The notes under the pieces were generated by a model, which saw nothing but the letters and a program-made list of their open reading frames with translations, was not told the DNA's origin and did not search any database. Shown piece by piece: positions 1-12,276 of a stretch of DNA of 64,000 nt (positions are counted from its first letter, which is position 1; every line of letters starts with the position of its first letter). Source of the DNA: Lepus europaeus (Eukaryota; Chordata; Mammalia; Lagomorpha; Leporidae); NCBI RefSeq assembly GCF_033115175.1, contig NC_084850.1, positions 4,339,024 to 4,403,023 on the forward strand, in the 5' to 3' direction. The position numbers and the translations under genes are program-made.

Positions 1-349
1 AAATACTGCATTTTCTCCCTTATATGTGGTAGCTAAAATTCAAAAAACAAAAGAAAAAAAAAGAAATGTCTATCTGTATCAATATTACTGCAAACTGTTT
101 GGTAAAATTTTGTGAAACTAATGGTTGAGAATGCTATACTACTCTAATTTTAATGATCTGTGCTTACTTTAAAATTTACAGTACATGAGTGAAATGGTCA
201 TCTTTCCATTCAATTATTGTTGATAGCCATTGTCAATATTGCCACTAAACTAGGGTCTTTTTGCTTTTTACTTGTTAAATTTCTTATCTGGAGAAGTATT
301 CAAACTTTTTACTGTAGTGGAAGTTTAATATGTTATCTCAAAAAACAAA
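1..349. other. AT-rich intergenic DNA, no gene seen
   Basis: No exon-like open frame or recognisable young repeat is visible. The sequence is AT-rich with short A-runs. Confidence 0.5.
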
Positions 350-478
350 AACAAAACAAAAAAAAAAAAAAGGAGAAGAAAGAAGAGTGGCCAGAGGGAG
401 GAAGGGAATATCATTATGTTCTTAGAACTGTATCTACAAAGCATGTTGAATCTGTTAAAAATTGATCAAAATTTAAAA
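350..478 (+). mobile_element. Probable 3' end of an older L1 subfamily
   Basis: An A-rich run is followed by purine-rich sequence and then a motif reading roughly GGGA(A/G)TATCATT-TTCTTA-AA(C/T)TGTATC, ending in A-rich DNA. The same arrangement recurs at 44,290-44,405, so this is a dispersed repeat. A purine-rich L1 3' UTR is the likeliest source; the class is inferred. Confidence 0.4.
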
Positions 479-917
479 ATTTCAAAAATAAAAATGTGAA
501 AAAGAGGCAGAAAAGAAAAAAAAGAATTTTTAAATTGGGTATGCGGTGGATTATCTACATATGAGAGACTTAGTTAGGGTATAGATCAAATGCTGCTCTA
601 TTTTAACCTCCAAAGGGTGTATTGCCGTGTACATTTAGCTAAGATTTTTGTTAAAAAGCCTGGAATTCTGAAAGAATGATGCTTTCAATTATATATGGAA
701 AATAATGGAAGTCAGGGGTAGAAAAAGAAGCATGGCAGTGAGGGTCAGTGAGTTGACAGCAGTCACAGATTTATGTAAGACCTTAAAGTAAACCCAACTG
801 CTAGCTGATAGAAGCATTAGCAGTTGAAGTACACTTATTAGAAGGGCAAGAACAAATCTTATGGGTAAAGAAAGAAACATTAAAGAGGGACTGGGGAAAG
901 TTAATATTAAGGAAACT
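479..917. other. AT-rich intergenic DNA, nothing recognised
   Basis: Short open frames on both strands have no features of real genes. No repeat family was recognised. Confidence 0.45.
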
Positions 918-925
918 AAAAGGAG

Positions 926-1229
926 GGGCCAGCACTGTGGTGCAGTGGGTTAAGGTGATGCTTGCGAGGCTGATATCCCATATGAACACCAACTCTCATC
1001 AGGCTGCTACACTTCTGATCCAATGCCCTGTTAATGTGCCTGGAAAAGCAGTGGAAAATGGTCCAAGTGCTTGGGTCCTTGCTACCCACACAGGAATCTC
1101 AGATGAAGCTCTAGGCTCCTGGTTTCGGCCTAGCCCATCCCGAGCTATTGTGGCTATTTGGGGAGTAAACCAGTATATGGAAGGTCTCTGCCTTTCAAAT
1201 AAAATGAAATAAATCTTTAAAAATATATA
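926..1229 (+). mobile_element. CSINE (lagomorph C repeat), older type
   Basis: It has the tRNA-derived head (GGGGCCAGCACTGTGGTG), the body signature 'TGCTTGGGTCCTTGCTACCCACA' in diverged form, and an A-rich AAATAAATCTTT-type tail. An 8-bp direct repeat, AAAAGGAG, flanks it at 918-925 and 1230-1237. The element is a non-coding, L1-mobilised SINE. Confidence 0.85.
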
Positions 1230-1237
1230 AAAAGGAG

Positions 1238-3518
1238 AAAACTGTTTTTGAAAGGTACTTGGCAGTTTCTCTTTAATGATCATGATATCCTGTGAAGAAG
1301 TTGGGAGGTATAAGGAAAATAATTAATGACCTTTCCCAATAGCTTTTTGGGAAAATGCAGTAATCCTTTTGTTGTTTTTTTTCTCAGCCATGTATGTATG
1401 ATATATGACTACTCTGAATTTCTCCCAATTACAGTTTGCCCCGGAAAGCCTCTTTCATAATGGACTAGAGAGTAAAGTGTACGAATCTTAAAGAGCTAAA
1501 GTAGCTTTCTGCTAATAAATTTGGACAGTAACTATTTGGTATATCATTTTATTTCATAGGAGACTGGAAAATCCCCTTGCGCTTTCTTTGGTTAGTACTT
1601 CCTGGACAGGGGAAGCAGAAACTTTGAGTTCAATTCCAAGAGAATAATGACATGTCTACAGTTTTCTGTGAATGTGTAACTGGACTATGGGATAAAGTAG
1701 GCTATTTTTTATACTCTGTAGCAAAACTTTTCTTTGCAACAGTGGGAACTGAAAAGACATCAATGCAAGGAGAGAACAAAATGGAGAATGAGTCAATATG
1801 AAGAAAAATCAGAACTCAGAAGGCCACATAGTTGTTCCTAAGGGAGCTGATTGACCATTCAAGTTATAAAATTTTTTTAAAAAACAAACAAAAGCTATGT
1901 ATATGCAAGGTGGCTATTTTAGGTGACAGTTCGGTTAGAAAAAAGATCATGGTACACCAGGTCAGTGGCAGCACCAGGTTTCCAGAGTATTTTATTCAGA
2001 TTGGACCCCTAACTGGTAGCTAAGTAGAGAGTCTACCATCCCAGGAAAAGGCCTAATAAAGGCTAACAAGTTCAGAGGCAATGCTGATACTCTGGGCTTC
2101 AGGAAAAAGGCTGTTGACCCCAAATTACATAGAAAGGCAGTTGGAGTAAGGGATAGAGCCAAAAGTTTGAAGACAGAGAGGAGTCTTTATTGAGCCTATA
2201 TTCTACACCCTTACCCTTGGCCAGAAAAGTTAGAATGATCTTACCTTTCATCATGTCAAGAAGACATATCAGAAGCATGCAAAATATCTCTGGCCAACAA
2301 AAGAAAATGACAACTGGGAGATACAGTTTGTCCCTATTTCAAAGCCCTTATATAATTCTCACCATTACTTCCCATGCCAGATAGAGAAGGTAGGACTTCT
2401 TCTGTCAACTTGACCCACTCAGAATGACATATAGCCAAGAGTCTATAAAACTGTGGCCTTAAACACTGGTCTTCTAACAAGTTACTGACAATTTATATTC
2501 AAATTCCCAAGAACGCATGAATAAGCCTAAATTTTTCCTTTTTTTATCATTGTAAAGGTAATGGTAAAAATAAACACAAAATCCACAGAAACATTATTTA
2601 ATCGGAAATATCAACTTAGGCAGATCGGCAAATATGTTCCTGAAGCACAGTAGTTTTCAAAACTAGAATGATTTATTCAAATCTAATGATACTGTGAGGA
2701 TATATAAAACAGATAAAACACAGCCATTTGGTTGAAACAGGGGCTGGTAGGTCAGTGGCCTCTGCTTGTAACCCCAGCAATGGATATACACAATGGATAC
2801 ACACAAGCACAAGAAAGTTCTAAGAAATCCCTTTTGCTTTAAGGTACTACATTTGAAAATCAACACTGTCACGTTATTAAGATCACACTTTCCTACTAAT
2901 TTCATTGGTTATCACTCAGGCGCAACAGAGGCAAAAATTGATCAGATGAAAGAAAGAAACTACGCCATGTGGTCTGGGCAGAGGGTTACAGAGCTGACAA
3001 CTGTTTTAGTAATATATAAAACAAAAACCTTAGCACTTGAGGAATACAGACAACAGCATTTGAGTCCTAATTCTGCAGCTAACTCATTCTGTGATGTTAA
3101 ATAAGACCTTTTATTTTTCTGAGTCTCAAACATAGGATCCAGACAGCCTCTTTTCAAGAAACTCTGATGTCTTGGGTTTTATTATACTTCAGGATTCCAT
3201 AATTAATTAAAGGTTCATGGTCACACCATCCATCACAGATAGATGCTAGAGGAAAATCAGGAAAGGAAACCTTTAAGTTGTTCCTGCTGGCATGGTTCTG
3301 TGCTTTCACTCAGAAAGTCAAAGCATTATAATAACTTATTCCACTAGATGCATAACAAAAACAAAAAACAAAAAAAGGAAAATAATCTTGAAGAAATACA
3401 TCCACAAACTTTGTATATCTCTTATACGGTATGGTTTCAGCTACATCTTCACATTGCCAAACCTTACTAATTTCTGGATCCAGGGAGAGAGAAAAACATT
3501 TGCCTATTGCAGTGGGAG
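1238..3518. other. Intergenic DNA, nothing recognised
   Basis: About 2.3 kb of AT-rich sequence with only short chance open frames. No exon-like sequence with splice sites, RNA gene or clear repeat was identified. Old diverged repeats may be present below my detection. Confidence 0.4.
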
Positions 3519-3531
3519 AGCAGTAGTCTTT

Positions 3532-3543
3532 TCTTTCTTTCTT

Positions 3544-3611
<68 letters not shown>
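3532..3611 (+). repeat. (CTTT)n/(CT)n microsatellite in a CSINE tail
   Basis: TTTC units, then about 25 uninterrupted CT units, then TTTC units again. It occupies the place of the A-tail of the minus-strand CSINE that follows, so it probably grew from that tail. Likely polymorphic in length. Confidence 0.95.
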
Positions 3612-3939
3612 ACAGGCAGAGTGGATAGTGAGAGAGAGAGACAGAGAGAAAGGTCTTCCTTTGCCGTTGGTTTACCCTCCAATGGCCGCGGCGGCTGGCG
3701 CGCTGCAGCCGGCGCACTGCGCTGATCCGATGGCAGGAGCCAGGTGTTTATCCTGGTCTCCCATGGGGTGCAGGGCCCAAGCACTTGGGCCATCCTCCAC
3801 TGCCTTCCCGGGCCATAGCAGAGAGCTGGCCTGGAAGAGGGGCAACCGGGATAGAATCCGGCGCCGCGACCAGGACTAGAACCCGGTGTGCCAGCGCCGC
3901 AAGGCAGAGGATTAGCCTAGTGAGCCGCGGCACTGGACA
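3612..3939 (-). mobile_element. CSINE, young GGCCGGCGCC subfamily
   Basis: It reads on the minus strand from a tRNA-like head near 3939 to the GACAGGCAGAGTGGA 3' end near 3612. Together with the microsatellite tail it is bracketed by a perfect 13-bp target-site duplication AGCAGTAGTCTTT at 3519-3531 and 3940-3952. High CpG content and low divergence indicate a recent insertion. Confidence 0.93.
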
Positions 3940-3952
3940 AGCAGTAGTCTTT

Positions 3953-4347
3953 AAAGACAAAAATCAGAGACATAGGGAGGAGGAGGAAGTATTTGCAACA
4001 GTCTAGGTAAAAGATGATGAGGACTTGACACAATGCAATTTCAATGGAAGAAGAATGGAAAGGATAGATCTAAAAGATATTCAGGAGGATACACTGACAG
4101 GAATTTATGCTGGATTTTAGGAAGGAGGAGGAGGAAAATAAATGCTCAGATTCTTGCTTGAGTGATGACATGTATGATAGTGTCATTATTGAAGCTTTGA
4201 CTCTGATGAAGAAAATGAGATTTGAGAGGGGAAATGATAAATTATAAGTTGGAATGTTTATTGTGAGATGTCATTGGATCATCAGGTGGAAATATCTAGC
4301 AAACGCTTTGATATACCTGTGTAAAGTTACATAGGCCTAGCAATGTC
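3953..4347. other. Intergenic DNA, nothing recognised
   Basis: AT-rich with GA-rich patches. No gene or clear repeat seen. Confidence 0.45.
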
Positions 4348-4362
4348 AAATGCAACCATTAG

Positions 4363-4681
4363 GGGCCAGTGTTGTGGTGTAGCGGGTAAAGCCATTGCCT
4401 GCAGTGCCGGCATCCCATATGGCGCTGGTTCAAGTCCTGGCTACTCTACTTCCAATCCAGCTCTCTATTATGGCTTGGAAAAGCAGCAGAAGATGTCCCA
4501 AGTCCTTGGGGCTTTGCACCCGTGTGGGAGACCCAGAAGAAGCTCCTGGCTTTGGATCTGCACAGCTCCAGCCGTTTTGGCCAATTGGGGAGTGAACCAA
4601 CAGATGGAAGTCCTCTCTCTCCCTGCCTCTCCTACTCTCTCTGTGTAACTCTGGCTTTCAAATAAATAAATGTCTTACAAA
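4363..4681 (+). mobile_element. CSINE, older GGGGCCAGTG subfamily
   Basis: Full-length, with head, body (CCTTGGGGC...GGGAGACCCAGAAGAAGC) and AAATAAATAAATGTCTT tail. The target-site duplication AAATGCAACCATTAG (4348-4362) recurs as AAATGCAACCACTAG (4682-4696), with one mismatch. Confidence 0.92.
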
Positions 4682-4696
4682 AAATGCAACCACTAG

Positions 4697-6312
4697 ATTA
4701 GTCTGGAGTTCCTCAGTATATATGGCCCATCTCCTTATAATTCCACCACATTTCCTCATTTATTCATTAAAGTACTTAAGAGTTCTTACTGAAATATTTA
4801 GAATCCCTTATTATTTTGCTAGATGAAAAGATATGTGGGTGTATATTAAGGGATGTATATGTTAATTCGTTTGACTTAGTTATTCCACATTTTATTCATA
4901 AATCATAATATTACCACTTTGTACCCCATAAATATATATAACTGTAATTTGTTAATTTACAATTAAGAATCAAAGTAATAATAAACAGATGGTTTCTACC
5001 TTAGTATAGCTTGTAGTTTGGCAGGGGAGACAATGAGAAAAAAAAGAGCTACAATTTTAAATAGAAGAAAACAAATGGATATAACAATTAAGAATACTAG
5101 GGGGTAGGTTGAGGCTGATCTCTCTGGAAGGCCTTTAAATGGAGATTCAAAGGCCATTCTTGGACAAGGGAATTGACCATGTAATGCCCTACAGGCAGGA
5201 AGAATTTTTTTACAAAGCTGGGAGACCCACTACCTTGGTTTCTACAATATGCCTAGGATATTTGTTGTTGTAGTTACTGATATTTAAATGATAGTAATAA
5301 AGTACCACCAAAGCCAAAACACTTGATGCCTATGAAATGGTATTCAACAATTTTATGTTGTCACTGATGGGGCTGGATACAGATGGTTACATTAGCCAGA
5401 TGTAATATTAACTTAAGTAAAACTTCAAATAAAATTGCTACAGAGCTCTGCATTCCATCACTAATAGCTCCGATTGCATCAAATCCTGACAGCATATTGA
5501 AACCATACTCTGGGCAAAGTAAATCATTTGGTAGAGTTTTAGTCAAATACTGTTATTGAGGAAGCAATACCTAAAATAACATTGTTTTAATGATTAAATA
5601 GAGAGTTGGCACAAACTACAAGATAGAAAAAAAAATCTATATAGCCATTGGGGAAAGGATAAGTAGGTTGTGTTTTGCAATTTCTTCCTGGCGGGTTTGC
5701 AATTATTCCACAGCATGACAGCTAAAATGTTTAAGAAATCAGTTACCTGAATCCCAACAATAATTAGTCCCCTATCCTTTGTATGTTCGCCATGAGTTCT
5801 GTTGACCTCACTGCATGGAAAGATTGAATTTACCCATTTACAGTTCTAAGTACTTATTCCTTACAGGCAAACTCAAGGGTGCAGGGGGTTGAACAATTCT
5901 TGGCCAGCAGTGTGTATTTTAACTAGGATGTTTAAGATGCATCAGCTGAATAATTAGTGTATAAATCTTAGTTGGTTGGTAAGGAAAATGAAAACAAGCC
6001 TTATTTGTAACAGACATATATTTAGCTATATTAAACTCCTCCTGCTTTAAGATGAAGGTTCTATATAAAAAAAAGTGCCAAAGGCAAAAAAAAATCCTGT
6101 TTGTAGTGCAATTAAAGAGGAAATTAACAAATCAAGTTAATTTGTTGTACTTGTAATTTGGCTGAAAACGATGTATGATAGCATGCAAATGAACTCACCA
6201 GCACTTATAAACTATTCACTTATTTTCTCATTTGTTAAACTATTCAGAAATGCATGGTCTGCCTTTGGTAAGCCGTATTTAAGGCTGTTTTCTCATAATT
6301 AGAGGTTTTCTT
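4697..6312. other. Intergenic DNA, nothing recognised
   Basis: About 1.6 kb of AT-rich sequence without credible open frames or splice-flanked exons. No repeat family recognised. Confidence 0.4.
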
Positions 6313-6326
6313 TAAATTAGCATTTT

Positions 6327-8263
6327 GTATTTTTTAGAAAGTTTTTATTTAATATAAATTATATAGGTACAACTTTTGGATTATAGCAGTTTTTCCACCC
6401 ATACCCCCCCTCCAACCCCCAAATAATCCTATTGCCTCTCCTATCCCATTCTTCATTAAGATTCAGTTTTAATTATCTTTATATACAGAAGACCAACTCT
6501 ATAATAAGTAAAGATTTCAACAGTTTGCACCCACACAGACACACAAAGTATAAAGTACTGTTTGAAGACAAGTTTTACTGTTAATTCTCATAGTACAACA
6601 CATTAAGGACAGAGGTCCTACATGGGGAGCAAGTGCACAGTGACTCCTGTTGTTGACTTAACAGTTGACACTTATTTATGACGTCAGTGATCACCTGAGG
6701 CCCTTGTCATGAGCTGCCAAGGCTGTGGAAGCCTCTTGAGTCCACAAACTCTGACATCATTTAGGCAGGAACATAGTCAAAGTGGAAGTTCTCTCCTCCC
6801 TTCAATGAAAGGTACCTCCTTCTTTGATGGCCCGTTCTATCCGCCAGGATCTCACTCACAGAGATCTTTTATGTAGGTCATTTTTTTTGCCACAGTGTCT
6901 TGGATTTCCATGCCTGAAATGCTCTCATGGGCTTTTTAGCCAGATCTGAATGCCTTAAGGGCTGATTATGAGGCCAGAGTGCTGTTTAGGGCATTTGTCA
7001 TTCTATGACTCTGCTGTGTGGCCTTCTTCCCATGTTAGATCATTCTCTCCTTTTTAATACTATTATTATCACTCACTTGGTCTTATTTATGTAATCTCCT
7101 TGACACTTATTCCTATCTTTATGATCAGTTATGAACTTAAACTGATCACCTTAACTAGTAAGATGGCATTGGTACCTGCCAACGTAATGGGATTTGAAAT
7201 CCCTTGGCAAGTTTTTAGTTTTACCCTTAGGGGTAAGTCCGAAGGAACATATGCTGAACTGTACATCTCCTCCCTCTCTTAGTCCCACTCTTATTTTTAA
7301 CAGGGATCAATTTTTAATTGTATTTAAACACCTAAGAATAATTCTGTTTTGGGCTGGTGCTGTGGCACAGTGGGTAAATGCCCTGGCCTGAAGCACTGGC
7401 ATCCCATATGGGTGTCTATTCTAGTCCTGGTTGCTCCTCTTCCAATACAGCTCTCTGCTCTGGCCTGGGAAACCAGCATAAGATGGCCAAAGTCCTTGGG
7501 CCCCTGCACTTCCATGGGAGACCTGGAAGAAGCCCCTGGCTTCAGATCAGCTCAGCTCGGGCCATTATGGCCAATTGGGGAGTGAATCATCAGATGGAAG
7601 ACCTCTCTCTCTCTCTCTCTCTGCCTCTCCTCTCTGTAACTCTTTAAAATAAAATAAATAAATCTTTTAAAATAAGAGAATAATTCTGTGTTAAGTAAAG
7701 AGTTCAACCAATGGTGTTAAGTAGAAAAAGAAAATACTAAAGAGAATAAAATAGTAAGCTGTTTCTTGATGGTCAGGACAAGGGCTGATCAAGTCATTGC
7801 TTCTCATAGTGTCAGTTTCACTTCTACAGGTTTCCTTTTAGGTGCTTAGTTAGTTGTCATAGATCAGGAAGAACATATACTATTTGTCCCTTTTAGACTG
7901 GCTTATTTTACTAAGCATGATGTTTTTCAGATTCCTCAATTTTGTTGCAAATGACTGGATTTCATTTTTTTTACCGCTGTGTAGTATTCCATAGATTACA
8001 TAGCCTATAATTTCCTTATCCAGTCTTCCGTTGACTGTCATTTAAGTTGAGTCCATGTCTTAGTTATTGTGAATTGAGCTGCAATAAATATTGAAATGCA
8101 AATAGTTCTTTTATTTGCCAATTTAATTTCCCTTGGGTAAATTCTGAGGAATGGGATGGCTGGGTCATATGGTAGGGCTATATTCAAATTTCTGAGGTAT
8201 CTCCAAAATGTCTTCCATAGTGGCTTTACTAGTTTGCATTCCCACCAACAGTGGATTAGTGCG
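6327..8263 (-). mobile_element. 5'-truncated rabbit L1 (ORF2 C-terminus plus 3' UTR)
   Basis: On the minus strand this holds the end of L1 ORF2 (a frame at 8038-8274 with [14 protein letters not shown] and DPAIPFLRIYPREIKLANKR) followed by the rabbit L1 3' UTR down to the A-tail at about 6327. It is flanked by TAAATTAGCATTTT (6313-6326) and TAAATTGGCATTTT (8264-8277), a 14-bp duplication with one mismatch. Stops and frameshifts show it is dead. A CSINE has inserted into it at 7348-7676. Confidence 0.88.
7348..7676 (+). mobile_element. CSINE inserted into the L1
   Basis: Full-length older-type CSINE with (CT)n and AAATAAATAAATCTTTT tail. A perfect 13-bp duplication, AGAATAATTCTGT, flanks it at 7335-7347 and 7677-7689. 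It is therefore younger than the L1 that surrounds it. Confidence 0.93.
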
Positions 8264-8277
8264 TAAATTGGCATTTT

Positions 8278-10125
8278 AAAAGTTCACAGGCAGCCCTTAT
8301 ATCTTTCGTCCAACACTAGCAGGACCAACAAGGTGGTCTGTTCAGAAGAGTTATTTAAACTGATCTCAGTCCTCAGTAAAGGAGGCATGTATAGTTCTGA
8401 CAAAGGATGAAAAGTCTTCAGCTCATTAGCAGTGTGTGCATCACTAGAGGTCTATCAGCCCTTTCAGAGTCCCTGGAATATAGTGGACCTCTGGTCTCAT
8501 ACCAGGATGTAAATTATTGTGTCTGCTGAAGGCAAGGAGCACAGTTATTCAATCCTATTCCATTTGTTTCCTGCTATTTCCACAAAGGTTAAAATGTTGA
8601 CTATCTTCAATAACCCTGGCTCTGACAAATAAGCTGGGGAAAGGCTTTGACTACTTGTAGTTTGATTTTGACTCTCAGGATTCACATGTTCAACTTAAAA
8701 GTGGTATCTATGGACATTTATTTTTTTCTCAAGATAAAAAATCCAAACATCAAAGGCCACAGAATTACTTTCTGTTCTTTAGAACTCACAACTTATAACA
8801 CAACATACCTCTGTGCTCAATCCTTATTTTACATATGGAGACACTAAGGATCTAGGGTTTCATGGCCAATTAGTGGCAAAGCATGATAACTCAAGCCTCT
8901 TTCTTCCCCTAACCCCAGAAAGAGCTCTTTCTAGCACACAATATCACACCCTAAATGTCAGGATGCTATAAGATATCCAGGCAGTGAGCTGTATGGAGGC
9001 ATTTGCTGGTACAAGAGAGATTTATGGGGTTCTAAGTGATCAGACACTTGAGGGATTTTTATGGGACAAGTCTTATTGAGTTTCTCAGCCTCCATTTGGG
9101 GTCGGACAGAGCATTAAAAACGTACTGCATTGAGAGACAATAAGGAGACCCCAAAGAGGTAGAACATCATGGCCTAAGCAGGGTTTGGTTGGTGTAGATT
9201 TGGACTACGGTTTGTTTCTTATTCATGTAAACCCTAACCCCTACCCAACTGCCTGTGATTTGGCCCAAGGCCTAGTACTCCTTGGCTTCTGTGTTTGATT
9301 CATTCATAGGTTATCACTCCTTCTCTCTCACTCCCAAATCCCATCCTTGCATGGTTGCTGCCTTTGAAACCTCCACCCTGCTGCTGACCCACCCTTCCTG
9401 TCATGCCAAGATTCAAAGTAAGGCCAAGACCATCAGAGTTCTTGCATGGATAAGGATCAGAGATAAGGAGCAAAGTACAGGAGGTAAGAGTATTTAAACA
9501 CTTTCACCTTTTCAAAATATCAGCAAGAAGTTTCCATCAACCAACTCCTGTTATAACTACAATGCAATGAAAAAAGGGATCAGAAGTTGATTGGGGAGGG
9601 GGTGGGAGGAATTTGGAAAAACCTTAAAGGGCCTTCTGAATCATCAGAAAGATGAAATTAGGTTCCAGCCACAATTAGAACTAAATATATTTTCTTATAT
9701 TCTCAGTTTTGCAAAATTGTTCACCTCTAGATGCCTTATAGTAATTTTTTCTTAGTATTTTCTAGCTATAAAATTACTGTTATTTTGGGCAAATGTTTTA
9801 GTGAGGTTTTTAAGAGTCAGGAAGCCACCTCAACAATCATAAAAAATAATTAGGCCATGGGTACAGATCATTCATTTAGAGAAAAAAATCTTGTATAGAG
9901 AAAGTTAATAGGAAAATTAAGCCTTGTTTAGGAAAATGTATTATACCAGTAATTGGCAATAAAATACAGAAAAATATAATTCAATCCATACCACACGCCT
10001 GTATTATTCAAATATGAGTTGAGATATCTTAACTTTCCTCTATTTTTTAAAGCAATAACAGAGTTCTGAATAAATTGGGATAATCACAAACTCTCAGGGG
10101 ATGTTTAACCCAGTTGAGAAAACAA
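8278..10125. other. Intergenic DNA with a possible MIR relic
   Basis: No gene seen. A stretch near 8,815-8,905 (TTATTTTACATATGGAGACACTAAG, then 'ggccaattagtggcaaagc') resembles the core of a MIR SINE. The remainder is unassigned, with a weakly purine-rich patch near 9,590. Confidence 0.4.
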
Positions 10126-10434
10126 ACTTAGCAGGTAAGTCCGCAGCCTGTAATGCAGGCATCCCATATGGCTGCTGGTTTGTGCCCTGGTCGCTCCACT
10201 TATGATCCAGTCCCTGCTAATGGCCTGGGAAAAACAGGGGAAAGTGGCCCAAGTGTTTGGGCCCCTGCCACCCATGTGGGAGACCCAGAAGAAGTTCCTG
10301 GCTCCTGGCTTCAGTCTGGTCCAGCACTGGCCATGTGGCCATCTGGGGAGTGAATCAGTTGATGGGAGATCTCTCTCTGTCTCTCCCTCTCTGTAAATGA
10401 CTTTTTTGTTAATGAAAGGTGGTTTTATTTTATT
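10126..10434 (+). mobile_element. CSINE, 5' part, interrupted by an inverted CSINE
   Basis: The head begins at AGCAGGTAAGTCCGCAGCCTG (first bases missing) and the body continues to the (CT)n segment. Its AAATAAATAAATCTT-like tail appears only at 10,766-10,795, after a second CSINE in the opposite orientation. The first CSINE was evidently split by the second. Confidence 0.8.
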
Positions 10435-10765
10435 TCATTTGATTTTTAAAAGATTTTATTTACTTATTTGAGAGGTAGGGTTACAGACAGTGAGAGGGAA
10501 CAGAAAGAGAAAAGTCCTCCATCTGCTAGTTCACTCCCCAGTTGGCCGCAATGGCCGGAGCTGAGCCAATCCAAAGCCAGGAGCTCCCTCTGGGTCTTCT
10601 ACATGAGTGCAGGGGCCCAAGCGCTTGGGCCATCCTTTAATGCTTTCCAGGCCACAGCAGAGAGCTGGATCGGAAGTAGAGCAACCAGGACTAGAACTGG
10701 CTCCCATATGAGATACTGGTGCCACAGGCAGAGGATTAACCCACTGCACCACAGCGCCAGCCTCC
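10435..10765 (-). mobile_element. CSINE (minus) nested in the preceding CSINE
   Basis: It begins at its A-tail (read as T-rich, AAAGATTTTATTTAC) and ends at the head GGCTGGCGCTGTGGTGC on the minus strand. It separates the body of the plus-strand CSINE from that element's tail. Confidence 0.85.
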
Positions 10766-10795
10766 TTTCAAAATAAATAAAAATAAATCTTAGAA
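10766..10795 (+). mobile_element. Detached tail of the split CSINE
   Basis: The sequence CTTTCAAAATAAATAAAAATAAATCTT is the usual CSINE 3' tail and belongs to the element that starts at 10,126. Confidence 0.65.
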
Positions 10796-11240
10796 GTTTC
10801 CAGGCTCTCCAATATTCATTTGTGTATCGATAATTAGTGTGATTTGAAATGATGTTTCCTACTCATTGCAGAACACGCAATATTCTGTTAGCTGCTTTAA
10901 AATAAGAAAATTATTTTAAAGTAATCTATAACTCAGCATTGTCACAACATCAGAATGCTGGTTTCTCCCATCATCCTGTATTAGAGAGGCCTAACTATAT
11001 TGTACAGACTGTCCACATTTCAGCATCCATTGAATCCTCACTGAAGAACATTTAGAAACTGTCTGCAAATGCCAATGCCAGATTCAGTAAGACCTGAAGC
11101 AGTTTCCAGCACTGCCAGGGGTATAAAAAGGAAGTCTCCATTTAGGAACCAAAATGTCCAGGGTATTTAAAGGAACAACAAGAGCAAACAAACAAAAAAA
11201 CCTATGCACCTGTATTGCTATTACAATTAATAAAAAAAAT
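10796..11240. other. Intergenic DNA, nothing recognised
   Basis: AT-rich, with no gene or clear repeat. Confidence 0.45.
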
Positions 11241-11242
11241 AG

Positions 11243-11597
11243 GCCGGCGCCGCGGCTCACTAGGCTAATCCTCTGCCTAGCAGCGCCGGCACACCGGGTT
11301 CTAGTCCCGGTCGGGGCACCGATCCTGTCCCGGTTGCTCCTCTTCCAGGCCAGCTCTCTGCTGTGGCCAGGGAGTGCAGTGGAGGATGGCCCAAGTGCTT
11401 GGGCCCTGCACCCCATGGGAGACCAGGAGAAGCACCTGGCTCCTGCCATCGGATCAGCGCGGTGCGCCGGCCGCAGCGTGCTACCGCGGCGGCCATTGGA
11501 GGCATTGGAGGGTGAACCAACGGCAAAGGAAGACCTTTCTCTCTGTCTCTCTCTCACTGTCCACTCTGCCTGTCAAATAATAATAATAATAATAATT
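11243..11597 (+). mobile_element. CSINE, young subfamily, with (AAT)n tail
   Basis: The head GGCCGGCGCCGCGGCTCACT, B-box-like GGGTTCTAGTCCCGG and 3' end CACTGTCCACTCTGCCTGTC are all intact. The tail is an (AAT)n run. CpG-rich and little diverged, hence young. Confidence 0.92.
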
Positions 11598-11600
11598 AGT

Positions 11601-11737
11601 GGGGCTGGTGCTGTGGTGTAGCAAGTAAAGCCGCCACCTGCAGTGCCGGCATCTCATATGGGCACTGGTTCCAGTTCCGGCTGCTCCACTTCTGATCCAG
11701 CTCTCTGCTATGGCCTCAGGAAGCAGAAGATGGCCCA
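11601..11737 (+). mobile_element. CSINE 5' half, split by another CSINE
   Basis: Head and first third of an older-type CSINE, ending at AGAAGATGGCCCA. The remainder resumes at 12,086 with the same motif, after a second full CSINE. Confidence 0.9.
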
Positions 11738-12084
11738 GGGACAGCACTGAGGCACAATGAGTTAATGCCCTGGCCTTAGGCACTGGCATCCCATGTGGGT
11801 GCCAGTTGTAGTCCTGGCTGCTCTACTTCTGATCCAGCTCTTTGCTATGGCCTGGGAAAGCAGTAGAAGATGGCCCAAGTCCTTGGGCCCCTGCACCCAC
11901 GTGGGAGACCTAGAAGAAGCTCCTGGCTCCTGGCTTCAGATAGGCACAGCTCCAGCCATTGAGGCCATCTGGGGAGTGAACCATTGGAGGGAAGACCTTT
12001 CTCTCTGTCTCTGTCTCTGTCTCTCTCTGCCTCTCCTCTCTCTGTGTAACTCTTTCAAATAAATAAATTTAAAAAAAAAAAGAA
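11738..12084 (+). mobile_element. CSINE inserted inside a CSINE
   Basis: A full element runs from the head GGGACAGCACTGAGGCAC to an AAATAAATTTAAAAAAAAAAA tail. The interrupted element's AGATGGCCCA motif is duplicated on both sides (11,728-11,737 and 12,085-12,094) as a target-site duplication. Confidence 0.9.
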
Positions 12085-12276
12085 AGATGGCCCAAGTCCT
12101 TGGGCCCCTGCACTTGCACGGGAAACCCAGAAGTTCCTGGCTCCTGACTTTGGATTGGCGCAGCTCCAGCTGTTGTGGTCAATTGGGGAGTGAACTAGTG
12201 GATGGAAGACCTCTCTCTCTCTCTGCCTCTCCTCTCTCTGTGTAACTCTGACTTTCAAATAAATAAATAAATCTTT
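12085..12276 (+). mobile_element. CSINE 3' half of the split element
   Basis: Continues the element begun at 11,601, from AGATGGCCCAAGTCCTTGGG to the AAATAAATAAATAAATC tail. Confidence 0.9.

Noticed and set aside
3292-3879. 195-codon frame with a long Leu-Ser repeat
   Set aside because: Translation of the CT microsatellite plus a CSINE.
11243-11320. tRNA-like A- and B-box sequences at CSINE heads
   Set aside because: These are the internal promoters of SINEs; no complete tRNA cloverleaf is present.
11084-11557. Many 60-157-codon frames with GPSTWAILHC- or RADPMAGARC-like sequences across the window
   Set aside because: They recur at every CSINE and are translations of the SINE body, not genes.
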